From assembly GCA_963812075.1 (NCBI GenBank), contig CAWETN010000012.1:62001-126000 (forward strand): a stretch of DNA of 64,000 nt, read 5' to 3'. Origin of the DNA: JAMXLO01 sp963812075. Its GTDB lineage: Bacteria; Pseudomonadota; Alphaproteobacteria; Acetobacterales; Acetobacteraceae. The position numbers and the translations under genes were made by a program. The notes beneath the pieces were generated by a model that saw nothing but the letters and a program-made list of their open reading frames with translations, ran no database searches and had not been told where the DNA came from. Shown one piece after another: positions 17,434 to 25,591 of the stretch (positions are counted from its first letter, which is position 1; every line of letters starts with the position of its first letter).

Positions 17434-18129
17434 ATGACTCATCATTTCGGCGTTCTGATTCCCTCGACCAACACGACATGTGAGATCGGGTACAGCCGGT
17501 TGCTCCCGCCGTCGCTGCAGGCGCATTTCGGCCGCCTGGGCAAATCCAGCGAAGGTCCGTTCTCGCCCAGCAAGGACGAGGACGTGGCGTATCAGGCGAA
17601 GTTGCTCGGCACGGCGCGGGTCGAGGTCATCAGCCTGGCGCAGACTTCCGCCAGCCTGTTCGCCGATGACTATGACGCCGTGACGACGCAGCGCATCACC
17701 AGCGCGTCGGGTGTCCCGGCGATCACCTCGGCGCAGGCTGTCGGCCAGGCGGTGCAGGCACTCGGCGCAACGCGGATCGCTCTGGTCTCGCCCTACTCCC
17801 AGCCGGTGATCGAGCGGGCGAAGCACTATTATGAAAGCAAATACGGTCTGCGGGTCGTGGCGATGGAGGGATTTGCCGCCACCAACTCCTACATGATCGG
17901 CAAGCTGGGTCCGGAGAATGCGCGGGATGCATTCGCCCGCATCGATCGGCCGGAGATCGAGGTTCTGGTGGTGCCTGGCGGCAATTTCCCCACCATGACG
18001 GCCGTGCCGGCATGGGAGAGAGAGTTCGGCAAGCCGGTGATCACGACCAACGGGGCGGCACTGTGGGCGATGATGCGCATGGTGGGAGCGGGCGAGAGGT
18101 TGCCCGGGCTGGGACGGCTGCTGGACTAA
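17434..18129 (+). CDS. Asp/Glu racemase superfamily protein (maleate isomerase/arylmalonate decarboxylase type)
   Basis: A 231-residue protein with the pseudo-symmetric fold of maleate cis-trans isomerases and arylmalonate decarboxylases. VLIPSTNTTCE (7-17) gives the conserved Thr-Asn and one Cys (Cys16), and GGNFPT is in the second half. The usual second-half catalytic Cys is not evident: the equivalent segment reads VITTNGAALW. A one-cysteine or altered chemistry is therefore possible. It is divergent from a luciferase-like monooxygenase, which suggests catabolism of a cyclic or dicarboxylic compound. Confidence 0.75.
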   Translation: MTHHFGVLIPSTNTTCEIGYSRLLPPSLQAHFGRLGKSSEGPFSPSKDEDVAYQAKLLGTARVEVISLAQTSASLFADDYDAVTTQRITSASGVPAITSAQAVGQAVQALGATRIALVSPYSQPVIERAKHYYESKYGLRVVAMEGFAATNSYMIGKLGPENARDAFARIDRPEIEVLVVPGGNFPTMTAVPAWEREFGKPVITTNGAALWAMMRMVGAGERLPGLGRLLD

Positions 18130-18164
18130 GCGCGCCACGGCCCCACCTCAGCCTGGCCCTCTGG

Positions 18165-18190
18165 CCCTCTCCGCCCCGGGGCGGAGAGGG
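18165..18190. terminator. Perfect 26-bp GC palindrome between convergent genes
   Basis: Left arm CCCTCTCCGCCCC (18165-18177) is followed directly by its exact complement GGGGCGGAGAGGG (18178-18190). It lies between the convergent ends of the racemase-like gene (stop 18129) and the hydrolase gene (stop 18201), the place for a bidirectional terminator. No T-run follows, so it may instead be a copy of the CCCTCTCC-type intergenic repeat also seen at 14205-14268. Confidence 0.6.
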
Positions 18191-18200
18191 GAAATGGCAG

Positions 18201-19055
18201 CTACGCTTGTATATACCGGTGGAAGAACGCCGCCGCCGGTGCGAACGATCCGGCGCCGGCCTTCTTCGCGTTGTCGACATACAGCAGATCGATCTCGCCG
18301 CCCGCCTTGCGGTAGTTGTTCACGAACCGCTGCGGCTCATGCTCCGCCACGGGGCCTTCCGGATCGCGGTAGTCGTGCACGATGTCCGGCTGCCCCTGGA
18401 TCCAGATCGCCGGCGGCAGCTGCACCTTCTCGCCCTGCTCCAGGATCAGCATCGGATTGCCCTCGGCCATGTTCGCCTCGGTCTTCCAATAGAGGTCATG
18501 CCGCTGCGGGATGCTGCCCACCCAGGCCGGCGGGTTCGCAGAATCGCGCGCCTTCAGCGCATGGCGGTAGCGCGACAGCGGGTTGATCACCGGCCACAGC
18601 ATCGCCACCGCACGCACCGTCGCATCGACCGCGGGGGCCGATGACGGCAGCTGGATCGCCGCATAGCGTGGGTCGTTCGGCCGCATCGCCGCCAGCATGC
18701 CGAGATGCCCGCCGCTCGATTGCCCGGCGATGCCGATCAGGTCGGCGCGGGTGTTCAGTTCCGAGGCATGCGCCTTCACCCAGCGGATCGCGTAGTTGAT
18801 GTCGGCGAGCGACGTCGGGTAGGCGTCGCCGGCGTGACGGAAATCGATCGCTGCCACCGCCAGCCCGGCGCGCGCGAAGCCTTCGCCATAGATCTGGCAT
18901 TCATTCAGGTCGCCGTTGCACCAGGCGCCGCCATGCACCTCGACGATCGCCGGGAACGGCCCCTTGCCCTGCGGCTTGAACAGCCGCGCCATGAACTTCC
19001 GGTCGCCGTGCCGCAGATATTCGACGTCCTGCGTGGTGTATTCGTAGCTCGCCAT
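18201..19055 (-). CDS. Alpha/beta hydrolase (esterase/carboxylesterase-like)
   Basis: A 284-residue hydrolase with the oxyanion-hole motif HGGAW (41-45) and the nucleophile elbow GQSSGG (111-116, Ser113). ATG 19055 has GGGAGA seven bases upstream. An earlier in-frame ATG at 19070 overlaps the stop that the preceding Lin0512 gene would have if its frameshift were absent (TAATG). It is the last gene of a run: Rieske dioxygenase, Lin0512 protein, second Lin0512 protein, hydrolase. A role in hydrolysing a product of the dioxygenase is inferred. Confidence 0.82.
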   Translation of the reverse strand: MASYEYTTQDVEYLRHGDRKFMARLFKPQGKGPFPAIVEVHGGAWCNGDLNECQIYGEGFARAGLAVAAIDFRHAGDAYPTSLADINYAIRWVKAHASELNTRADLIGIAGQSSGGHLGMLAAMRPNDPRYAAIQLPSSAPAVDATVRAVAMLWPVINPLSRYRHALKARDSANPPAWVGSIPQRHDLYWKTEANMAEGNPMLILEQGEKVQLPPAIWIQGQPDIVHDYRDPEGPVAEHEPQRFVNNYRKAGGEIDLLYVDNAKKAGAGSFAPAAAFFHRYIQA

Positions 19056-19069
19056 TGGACTTTCTCCCA

Positions 19070-19422
19070 TTAGGCTGGCTTAGCCTGCGGCAGTTCCATG
19101 CGGACCGCAACAGCGGCCGATGCGATCACCGCCACATCGCTGGAGGTTTCATCCGGCACGTCCAGCCCCCCTTGACCACCTTCACCGTCACCTCACCGTG
19201 CGGCAGCGACGCCTTCACCGCCGCCGCGTCCACCCGGTCGGGCTGCTGCACGCCGATCGTCACCTCCACCTGCATGCGGCGGAAGTCGAGGCCGAAGCTG
19301 CGGATGAAGCTGAGCGAGCTGTGGTGCAGCGCGTCCTGCACCGCGCGCAGTGCCGCCTTGGTGTAGTCGCCGCCATGCAGGTCGTTGCCGCTGCCCATCT
19401 CCAGGATGATGCGCTTTGCCAT
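19070..19422 (-). pseudogene. Lin0512-family gene, second copy, with a one-base frameshift
   Basis: The N-terminal about 85 codons (RIILEMGSGNDLHGGDYTKA onward) match the Lin0512 family and the intact neighbour copy. At the six-G tract at 19166-19171 the frame shifts. One more G would restore the expected ending (...GGLDVPDE... and IASAAVAVRME...), which runs to a TAA at 19070-19072; as written, translation stops at 19126. The start at 19422 has GGGAGG upstream. A homopolymer sequencing error or a slippage-prone tract are both possible. Confidence 0.75.
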
Positions 19423-19434
19423 CGCGAGACCTCC

Positions 19435-19773
19435 CTATACGTCAAGCCGCACGACGGCGGCCGCATTGGCAATCACTGTGGAATTGGTGCCGGCGTCGTT
19501 GGAGATCTCCAGCCCGCCCTCGACGACGTTCACCGTGCCGGTGCCATGCGGCAGCACCGCCAGCACCTGCGCCTTGTCCACCAGGTCCGGCTTCGGCACG
19601 CCGATCGTGACTTCCACCCGCATCGAGTCCACATGCAGCCCAGCCGCATCGGCTATGCTCAGCGAGTTGTGCCACAGCGCGTCGCGCAGCGCGCGCACCG
19701 CCGCCTTGGTGTAGTCGGCGCCACGGATGTCGGTGCCCATGCCGATCTGCAGCACCATGCGTTTCCAGGCCAT
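19435..19773 (-). CDS. Lin0512-family conserved protein (first copy)
   Basis: A 112-residue protein with the signatures of the Lin0512 family: VLQIGMGTDIRGADYTKAAV near the N-terminus, a VEVTIGVPKPD strand, and VVEGGL and STVIANAAAVV near the end. The family's function is not known to me. A purine-rich GGGAGGGAGAGGG leader directly precedes ATG 19773, 15 bases after the dioxygenase stop. The tandem paralogue downstream is frameshifted. The pairing suggests a two-subunit partner of the dioxygenase pathway. Confidence 0.8.
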   Translation of the reverse strand: MAWKRMVLQIGMGTDIRGADYTKAAVRALRDALWHNSLSIADAAGLHVDSMRVEVTIGVPKPDLVDKAQVLAVLPHGTGTVNVVEGGLEISNDAGTNSTVIANAAAVVRLDV

Positions 19774-19787
19774 GCCCTCTCCCTCCC

Positions 19788-21068
19788 TCAAACCGATGTC
19801 GGCGCCACGCCCGGCCGCGCCGTCAGCGCCTCGCGCGCCGCGTCGGCGAACGATGCATCCCGCGGCAGCACCACCGAGGCCGACCGTACGCGGTGGGTGG
19901 CCGGATCGATGCCAGGCGGCGGCTCGCCCTGCTCCAGCGCACGCGCCGCGCGCATCAGACGCTGCCGCGCCATGATGATGCCGTTGTCCGTAGACAGCAG
20001 GTGTTCGCGCGAGCGGTCCATGATCGCGCCCATGCTTTCCTGCAGCGACGCATCCTGCATCGCGATGCCGGCAACGCCGCTGTACGTGGTGCCGGCCTTC
20101 TGTGCCGCGCGGTCCATCAGGTAGTCGTTGTCGCGATTGGCGATCGGGATGTAGGTGCCCGGGATGGTGCGCGTGTGGATGCCCTTGCCGTCACGCATCG
20201 CCTGCACCTCAGCATCGGTCAGCGCTCGCGTCGGATGATAGTCGAAGCTCCACGCCCAGCAGTTCTCGTCGTCGATCGGTATCCAGAAATGTCCATGCAC
20301 CGGATGACTGCCACGCGGCGGGATCATGGTGAATGACGGCATGCACCACGGTGTGATGCGCCAGTAGTAGCCATCCTCTGCATTGCGCCGCACGCCGATG
20401 AACAGGCCGGCCGGCTGATCCACCACCTGGAACACCGGCGCCGCATCGCCCAGGTTGTACTCATTGCCGCGCGATCCCACCATCAGTGGATCGGAACGCA
20501 GCGCGTCGCGATGCAGCCACGACACGTGGCTCGAATCGATGCCGCCCTCCAGCGCCTGCAGCCAGTTGCAGCATTGCAGCCGCTTCGATGTGTAGGTCTG
20601 CTCCGGCGGCACCATGGCGAACTCGAACTCCGGCAGCCCCGGCTGATGCTCCGGCGGCCCCATGTAGCTCCACAGTACGCCGCCCCGCTCCACCAGCGGG
20701 TAGGAGCGCAGCCGGATCATCGCCCGGAAGCCGCTCTGCTCCGGCTCCGACGGAATCTCCACACACTGACCGGTGACGTCGTATTTCCAGCCATGGTACG
20801 GACAGCGCAGCCCGCATTCCTCGTTGCGCCCGAACCACAGCGACACGCCGCGGTGCGCACAGAATTCGTCCATCAGGCCGTAGCGACCCTGGGTGTCGCG
20901 GAAGGCGATCAGCCTCTCCGACAGCAGCTGCACGCGCACCGGCGCGCAGTCATTCTCTGGCAGCTCCTCGGCCAGCAACGCGGGCATCCAATAGCGGCGG
21001 AACATCTCGCCCATCGGGGTGCCCACGCCGGTGCGGGTCAGCAGGTCGTTCTGTTCCTTGCGAAGCAT
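19788..21068 (-). CDS. Rieske non-haem iron oxygenase, large (alpha) subunit
   Basis: A 426-residue aromatic-ring hydroxylating/demethylating oxygenase of the phthalate 4,5-dioxygenase-like branch. The Rieske [2Fe-2S] ligands are C70-x-H72 (CAHRG) and C89-x2-H92 (CPYHGW). The catalytic domain has GGIDSSHVSWLHRD, supplying the two His ligands of the mononuclear iron. GGAGGAA precedes ATG 21068. No reductase gene is in the neighbourhood, so electrons must come from elsewhere. It heads the operon with the Lin0512 genes and a hydrolase. Confidence 0.9.
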   Translation of the reverse strand: MLRKEQNDLLTRTGVGTPMGEMFRRYWMPALLAEELPENDCAPVRVQLLSERLIAFRDTQGRYGLMDEFCAHRGVSLWFGRNEECGLRCPYHGWKYDVTGQCVEIPSEPEQSGFRAMIRLRSYPLVERGGVLWSYMGPPEHQPGLPEFEFAMVPPEQTYTSKRLQCCNWLQALEGGIDSSHVSWLHRDALRSDPLMVGSRGNEYNLGDAAPVFQVVDQPAGLFIGVRRNAEDGYYWRITPWCMPSFTMIPPRGSHPVHGHFWIPIDDENCWAWSFDYHPTRALTDAEVQAMRDGKGIHTRTIPGTYIPIANRDNDYLMDRAAQKAGTTYSGVAGIAMQDASLQESMGAIMDRSREHLLSTDNGIIMARQRLMRAARALEQGEPPPGIDPATHRVRSASVVLPRDASFADAAREALTARPGVAPTSV

Positions 21069-21153
21069 GGCAGCTTCCTCCGCAGTCGCAGGCCAAGGCT
21101 AGCCCCAGGCGCCGCGACCGCCTAGCGTGCCGGCTCCACCACGCGAGGCGCCC

Positions 21154-21570
21154 ATGCTCCACTCCGGCGGCTGTCACTGCGGCAACATCGGCGTGCGTCT
21201 GCAGCTGTCGCGCGTACCGGAGCAGATGCCGCTGCGCTCGTGCTCCTGCTCGTTCTGCCGCTCGCACGGCACGCGCACGGTCTCCGATCGCGACGGCCGC
21301 GTGGAGATCACCGCAGCGGACTGGTCGTTGGTCGAGCGCTATCGCTTCGGCTCGCGCACCGCCGACTACCTGCTGTGCGGCCGCTGCGGCGTCTATATCG
21401 GCGCGCTATGCGAGACCGCCAGCGGCTTGCGCGCGGTGGTCAACGTGAACAGCCTGGACGATCGCGCCGCGTTCACCCAGCCGCCCGCGGCACCGGACTA
21501 CGACGGTGAGACGACCGAGAGCCGGCTGGAGCGCCGCGCCGCTAACTGGATGCCGGCCGTCCAGGCCTGA
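21154..21570 (+). CDS. GFA/CENP-V family zinc protein (second copy)
   Basis: A 138-residue GFA-family protein: C7-x-C9 (GGCHCG), C30-x-C32-x2-C35 (SCSCSFC) and C-x2-C in LLCGRCG. It is divergent from the Rieske oxygenase gene with 85 bases between, and convergent with the secreted-protein gene. The reaction is unproven for most family members. Confidence 0.83.
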   Translation: MLHSGGCHCGNIGVRLQLSRVPEQMPLRSCSCSFCRSHGTRTVSDRDGRVEITAADWSLVERYRFGSRTADYLLCGRCGVYIGALCETASGLRAVVNVNSLDDRAAFTQPPAAPDYDGETTESRLERRAANWMPAVQA

Positions 21571-21580
21571 TCGCGGGCGC

Positions 21581-22306
21581 TCAGTCCCAACCGGCATCGA
21601 CGATCGTGCCGTCGTCATCGATCACGATGGTCAACCGATTCGGATCATGATCCTTCGAGGCAATTCCGTCGGCGGGCTTGACCACCCGCAGCGTCGTCGG
21701 CAGGTCCTCCTGCTTCACGGTGTCCGCCGCGGATTTGCCCGCCGGCAGCGGGGTGCCGGACGCCAGAAAATACTTACCGACGCATTTGCTGCAATCGTCG
21801 CCGACCGGACGGCCTTCAGCATAACCGGGGAGTGTCTTCAGCAGGATCGAATTGGATGCGCCGCGAACCCGGACCGCCTTGAAGGGATGACCGGTATCGA
21901 GCGGAAAGATCGCCTCGATCGGCATGAAACCGGTTGGCTCCGAAGTGTCGGCCGGGGGGTGTGCGACAAGAACCACGTCGAGGACACCGGTCGCCGGCGT
22001 GCCCTGGGTGATTGGCAGCACTTCCGGATCGGCCCAGCCGTCGGTGCTCGCGATCCCGCGGACGCGGACGACATCGAGCGTAGGCTCGTGCGTGCTGCGC
22101 ATCACCTCGACGCTGGTCACCATGAGTACCGGGACCTCCGGGAGTTGTTCGTCGCCCGGCACATCCGCCTGCTGCGGGTTCGCACCACCAGGGGTGCTGG
22201 CCGCCGGGGCCTGCGGCGCGGGTGCCGCGGCAGCCGGACCGCCGTCCCCCAACAACAGGGATCCGGAGGCCAGAACCGCCAATGCCGCCAATGTCTGTCT
22301 GAACAT
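21581..22306 (-). CDS. Secreted protein with an I78-inhibitor-like C-terminus, partner of the GrrA/GrrM locus
   Basis: A 241-residue exported protein with a signal peptide of about 28 residues (after a run of Ala) and a Pro/Ala-rich spacer to about residue 55. A central domain holds C-x2-C at 172-175. The C-terminal segment from about 201 (DLPTTLRVVKP, then NRLTIVIDDDGTIV) resembles the end of I78-type peptidase inhibitors. AGGAGGGA lies five bases before ATG 22306. It starts 61 bases after the radical SAM gene on the same strand, so it is probably the third gene of the peptide operon. The I78 likeness is my reading of the pattern and needs a profile search. Confidence 0.6.
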   Translation of the reverse strand: MFRQTLAALAVLASGSLLLGDGGPAAAAPAPQAPAASTPGGANPQQADVPGDEQLPEVPVLMVTSVEVMRSTHEPTLDVVRVRGIASTDGWADPEVLPITQGTPATGVLDVVLVAHPPADTSEPTGFMPIEAIFPLDTGHPFKAVRVRGASNSILLKTLPGYAEGRPVGDDCSKCVGKYFLASGTPLPAGKSAADTVKQEDLPTTLRVVKPADGIASKDHDPNRLTIVIDDDGTIVDAGWD

Positions 22307-22367
22307 CCAATCCCTCCTGAACGCGCATGGGCCGTCGTCAAGCGCATGCCGCGGTAGGCAACCGGCA

Positions 22368-23588
22368 TCAACCGGCTGCCACCCGACGCATCGTGCCCGG
22401 GTACACCAGCGAACCCGACTTTTGTGTGCCATCACTCGCGATCGTCCGCTCCAGTTGAGCGAACGCGGCGAGGATCAGGTCGGTGGGGACCATCTGGGTC
22501 AAACGACAGAAGGACGTGGTGCTGCTGCGAAAACTCCCGTTCTCGGCAAGCTTGTTCACCGGTGCGCCGCCACCGCAAACCGAGAAATACCCACAACCTT
22601 GCCGGCACGCCTCAGTGCCAGCCGCGATGTCCCGGCACATTGCCTGCATCGTGGCGCTGTGCCACATCGCATCGAGCGAATCCGTGTTGACGTTGCCGAT
22701 GATGAAGTCGCCGTATTCCGCGCTTTTGAGGCCAAGCAGTTCCGGCGAGAAGCTGGAGACATTGCCGTGGCAATCGACGTTCAGCATGCCGAACGGCGCG
22801 ACCTGCATGTTGTCGATCTCGTCTTCCTCGGGGCGGAACACCCGCGGCAGCATCTCGTCGATCTCCCGGAGGAAATGGATGCTGCCGTCCTCGCGCGCGA
22901 GCCGCCAGAACCGCTCGAGGAATCGGGCAAAGCGTTGCTGCACATCGGTCACGGCGAACAGGCCGGAGACGTGGTCGCCCTCCGACTCCTCGACATTGAA
23001 GCAGACATTCTCGATGCCTTCGGAGACATAGAAGGCCAGCAGCTCCTCCGGCGCGTCCAGGCTCGCGGCCGACAGCACCGAGATGACGTGGAACGGGACA
23101 TGCTCGCGGCGCAGCAGGCGTATGCCGGCGACGGTGCGGTCGAACGTGCCGCGGCCGGAACGCGTCACACGGTGCGCATCGTGCAGATGCCGCGGGCCGT
23201 CGATGCTGACGCCGATGCCAACGTCATGCTGTTTGAGGAAATCGCACCAGGCCGGCGTGATCAACATTCCGTTGGTCTGGAAGCAATGCCGCACCGCCAC
23301 GTCGGGCGGCCGCAGTGCCTCGATGGCCTCGAAGGCTGCTTGGTAGAACGCGACCGGCAGCACCAGCGGTTCGCCGGCGTGCCAGATCACCGTGAGTTGC
23401 GGAGCGGCCCAGCCGGACGCGAACACCTTGTCGAACAGCCCGGCGATCGTGCCCTGCTGCATCACCGTCTTCACGTCGCGCTGCGGCAGGTAGCAATAGG
23501 TGCAGTCGATGTTGCAGAACGGCGTGGGCTGCACCACGACGGTCGTGATCACCGGCACCGTCGCGCCCGCTGTTGTCGGCAGCGACAT
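22368..23588 (-). CDS. grrM: Radical SAM/SPASM peptide maturase, GrrM/OscB type
   Basis: A 406-residue radical SAM enzyme. The [4Fe-4S]-binding motif is C25-x3-C29-x2-C32 (CNIDCTYC), followed by YLPQRD and the HAGEPL motif. A C-terminal SPASM region has cysteines in VDCHGNVSSF, CRDI, CRQGCGYFSVCGGG and SFCR, binding auxiliary clusters. Architecture and position match GrrM/OscB, which builds three-residue cyclophane crosslinks in the adjacent precursor. ATG 23588 is 20 bases after the precursor stop, with GGAAGG abutting it; the first 26 in-frame residues upstream are not counted. Confidence 0.85.
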   Translation of the reverse strand: MSLPTTAGATVPVITTVVVQPTPFCNIDCTYCYLPQRDVKTVMQQGTIAGLFDKVFASGWAAPQLTVIWHAGEPLVLPVAFYQAAFEAIEALRPPDVAVRHCFQTNGMLITPAWCDFLKQHDVGIGVSIDGPRHLHDAHRVTRSGRGTFDRTVAGIRLLRREHVPFHVISVLSAASLDAPEELLAFYVSEGIENVCFNVEESEGDHVSGLFAVTDVQQRFARFLERFWRLAREDGSIHFLREIDEMLPRVFRPEEDEIDNMQVAPFGMLNVDCHGNVSSFSPELLGLKSAEYGDFIIGNVNTDSLDAMWHSATMQAMCRDIAAGTEACRQGCGYFSVCGGGAPVNKLAENGSFRSSTTSFCRLTQMVPTDLILAAFAQLERTIASDGTQKSGSLVYPGTMRRVAAG

Positions 23589-23608
23589 CCTTCCGAACGT
23601 CCCCGGCC

Positions 23609-23974
23609 CTACCAGTTGCGCCAGAAATTCGGCCAACCGCCGTTGCGCCAGCCACCATTGCGCCAACCGCCGTTGCGCCAGCCGCCATTGCCCCAGCCCG
23701 GACGCCAGCCGCCGTTACCCCAACCCGGACGCCAGCCGCCGTTTCCCCACCAGACCTTGGTGATGTTGGGGTCGATCTCGGGCTCAGCCGGCAATTCCTG
23801 GGTCACCGCGGAGACGCCGGTGCGAATTGCCTGCAGCCGGGCGGCGACGCTCTCGCTCGCCGCGCCGGCCTCACCGCCTGCGGGCGGCGCGGCGGCCAAG
23901 GCGAGGGACATGCCGAACGCCCCGGTCGGCAGCAGAACGGACAAGACGGCGAGGGTGCGGTTCCGCAAGGTCAT
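23609..23974 (-). CDS. grrA: GrrA-like cyclophane peptide (RiPP) precursor with eight W-x-N motifs
   Basis: A 121-residue exported peptide precursor. It has a signal peptide of about 29 residues (ending LALAAAP), an Ala/Glu-rich leader to about residue 72, then a core made only of Trp, Gly, Asn, Arg, Pro and Phe. W-x-N occurs at Trp 76, 85, 94, 99, 104, 109, 114 and 118, with W-R-P at 81 and 90. In the GrrA/OscA1 family, GrrM joins the aromatic ring to the third residue of such triplets. AGGAAC precedes ATG 23974. It heads the operon grrA-grrM-secreted protein. Confidence 0.88.
   Translation of the reverse strand: MTLRNRTLAVLSVLLPTGAFGMSLALAAAPPAGGEAGAASESVAARLQAIRTGVSAVTQELPAEPEIDPNITKVWWGNGGWRPGWGNGGWRPGWGNGGWRNGGWRNGGWRNGGWPNFWRNW
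23612..23749 (-). repeat. grrA: Tandem repeat coding the GrrA core
   Basis: On the + strand this region shows short direct repeats of the GCCGTTGCGCCAACC/GCCACCATTGCGCCA type (15-bp unit, five codons GGWRN) and a 27-bp unit (nine codons GGWRPGWGN) towards the leader side. The repeats keep the reading frame, so copy-number changes would alter the number of crosslink sites without disrupting the gene. Confidence 0.8.
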
Positions 23975-24394
23975 AGACGTTCCTGACGCTCTGGTAGGTC
24001 GGTTGATCCTATTCGCTGACCGAATGGGAGAGCCGTCAAGACCCGGCGATCAAGGCTCGAATTGCGCCATATTACAAATCCATACGCTGGCATTGGTGAT
24101 CGAGCGAGGCAGGTCAGCACGCGCCTCCGTATCGTAGCACACTATATCGTACTAAATGTCGTGCGAACCTCGGGCGGGGTCACCTCGGGAATCGCATCCC
24201 ATCGAGCCGCGCCTGAAGATCCTGGGTAGTCGTCGATCCGGTGCACTTCGTGCACCGCGAAGCCGCCCTCGGTCGGGCCGCCCAGCCGCGGCCAATATTC
24301 ATCAGTCTGTAAAGATTCAGCCGGCGGAGCGGACTACGCCGGCGCGCACGTCGCGGCCGGCCATCATCGCCACCATCACGACAACCCTCGCTGA
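23975..24394. other. 420-base gene-poor region upstream of grrA
   Basis: This is less GC-rich than its surroundings near 24070-24165. It contains a direct repeat TATCGTA (24129-24135 and 24145-24151), an inverted repeat CGGTGCAC-TTC-GTGCACCG (24239-24257), and the grrA promoter should lie in its left part. On the minus strand, 24153-24320 has an open stretch with coding-like composition (for example DEYWPRLGGPTEGGFAVHEV) but no start codon, possibly the end of a lost gene. Nothing else is supported. Confidence 0.4.
24239..24257. repeat. Inverted repeat, 8-bp arms, 3-bp loop
   Basis: CGGTGCAC (24239-24246), loop TTC, GTGCACCG (24250-24257). It lies in the non-coding stretch between grrA and the broken pit gene. 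It could be an operator or a hairpin left from a decayed gene; no T-run follows. Confidence 0.45.
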
Positions 24395-25553
24395 CTCGAT
24401 GCGAAGCCGACCCTCGCCAGCGTCGCGGTGTTCGTGGCCCTGCTGACCGCCGGCATCCTGTTCGCGCTCTACGGCCTGATCAACGACATCGGCAACTCGG
24501 CTACGCCGCCGCTCGCGATCGGCGTATTCGTTCTGCTGGGTATCGCTCTGCTGATCGCCCTCGGCTTCGAGTTCGTCAACGGCTTCCATGACACCGCCAA
24601 TGCGGTGGCGACGGTGATCTACACGCACAGCCTGCCCGCCCAGGCCGCCGTGGTGTGGTCCGGCTGCTGGAACCTGATCGGCGGATCCGCGGCCTGTTGA
24701 TCCTGACCTGCACCGGCGTCTCGTTCGCGCATGGATCCAACGACGGGCAGAAGGGCATGGGCCTTATCATGATCATGCTGATCCTGATCGGCGCGGTGCC
24801 GACGGCCTATGCGCTGAACCACACGCTGCCGACCAGTGCGACCCCCGCCTTCCTGCAGGCCATGGAGCAGGGCCGCCAGATCTTCGATCGGCGCGCCTGC
24901 AACCTGGTGATGACCAGCAAGGAGGCAAGGCCAGCCGTCGAGGAGGCGATCCGCACCCGCGACGTGGACAGGCCGCTGGTCTACGCCGGTATGGCGCGGC
25001 TCACCCAGGATATCGCCGACCAGGTCGGTCAGTACGGCGCGATCGCCAAGGTGCCGGCCGCCTCGGTGCAGAACGTGCGCAACGATATGTATTTGGTCAG
25101 CGAGGCCGTGCGCCTGATACAACTCAGGGGTTGGCCGGCGACGATGCCGCGACTCTGTCATCCTACAAGGCGGCGCTCGACGCCGGCACGAAGTTCATCC
25201 CGCTCTGGGTGAGGGTCTCGGTGGCCATTGCCCCGGACCTCGGCACGATGGTCGGCTGGAGGCGTATTGTCATCACCGTCGGCGAGAAAATCGGCAAGAG
25301 CCACCTCACCTACGGCCAGGGCGCCTCCGCCGAACTGGTCGCCGCGGCCACGATCGTGGCCGCGGACATGTATGGCCTGCCGGTCTCCACCACGCACGTG
25401 CTGTCGTTGGGCATCGCCGGCACCATGGCCGCCAACGGCTCGGGGCTGCAGTGGAGCACGGTGCGCAGCATCGTGCTCGCCTGGGTGCTGACGCTGCCTG
25501 CCGCGATCATACTGGCGGCTTCGCTCTACTACTTCTTCCGCTCGATGGTGTGA
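24395..25553 (+). pseudogene. Broken low-affinity inorganic phosphate permease (Pit family)
   Basis: Pit-family sequence occurs in all three plus-strand frames in turn. KPTLASVAVFVALLTAG to GFEFVNGFHDTANAVATVIY runs to about 24680. Then come IRGLLILTCTGVSFAHGSND and the NDMYLVSEAVRL segment, to about 25125. The last part is LAGDDAATLSSYKAALDAG through GQGASAELV and VSTTHVL to a TGA at 25553. The first junction, at GGATCC (about 24683), skips roughly 150 codons of the usual protein; the second is a frame change near 25128. The 5' end also lacks a start codon, with an in-frame TGA at 24392. The gene cannot make a working H+/phosphate symporter. Confidence 0.9.
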
Positions 25554-25591
25554 CGCCCGGCGAGTGCTGGACGCGGAGTCCCGGCCCCATG

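Noticed and set aside
23612..23749. Possible CRISPR-like array
   Set aside because: The repeats are 15-27 bases, have no unique spacers and keep a reading frame coding the GrrA core.
21924..24137. A long plus-strand open frame of over 700 codons opposite the grrM/grrA genes
   Set aside because: It is the complement of well-supported genes; its Pro-Pro-Leu-Arg-Gln repeats are the antisense of the Trp-Gly-Asn repeats, and it has no family features.
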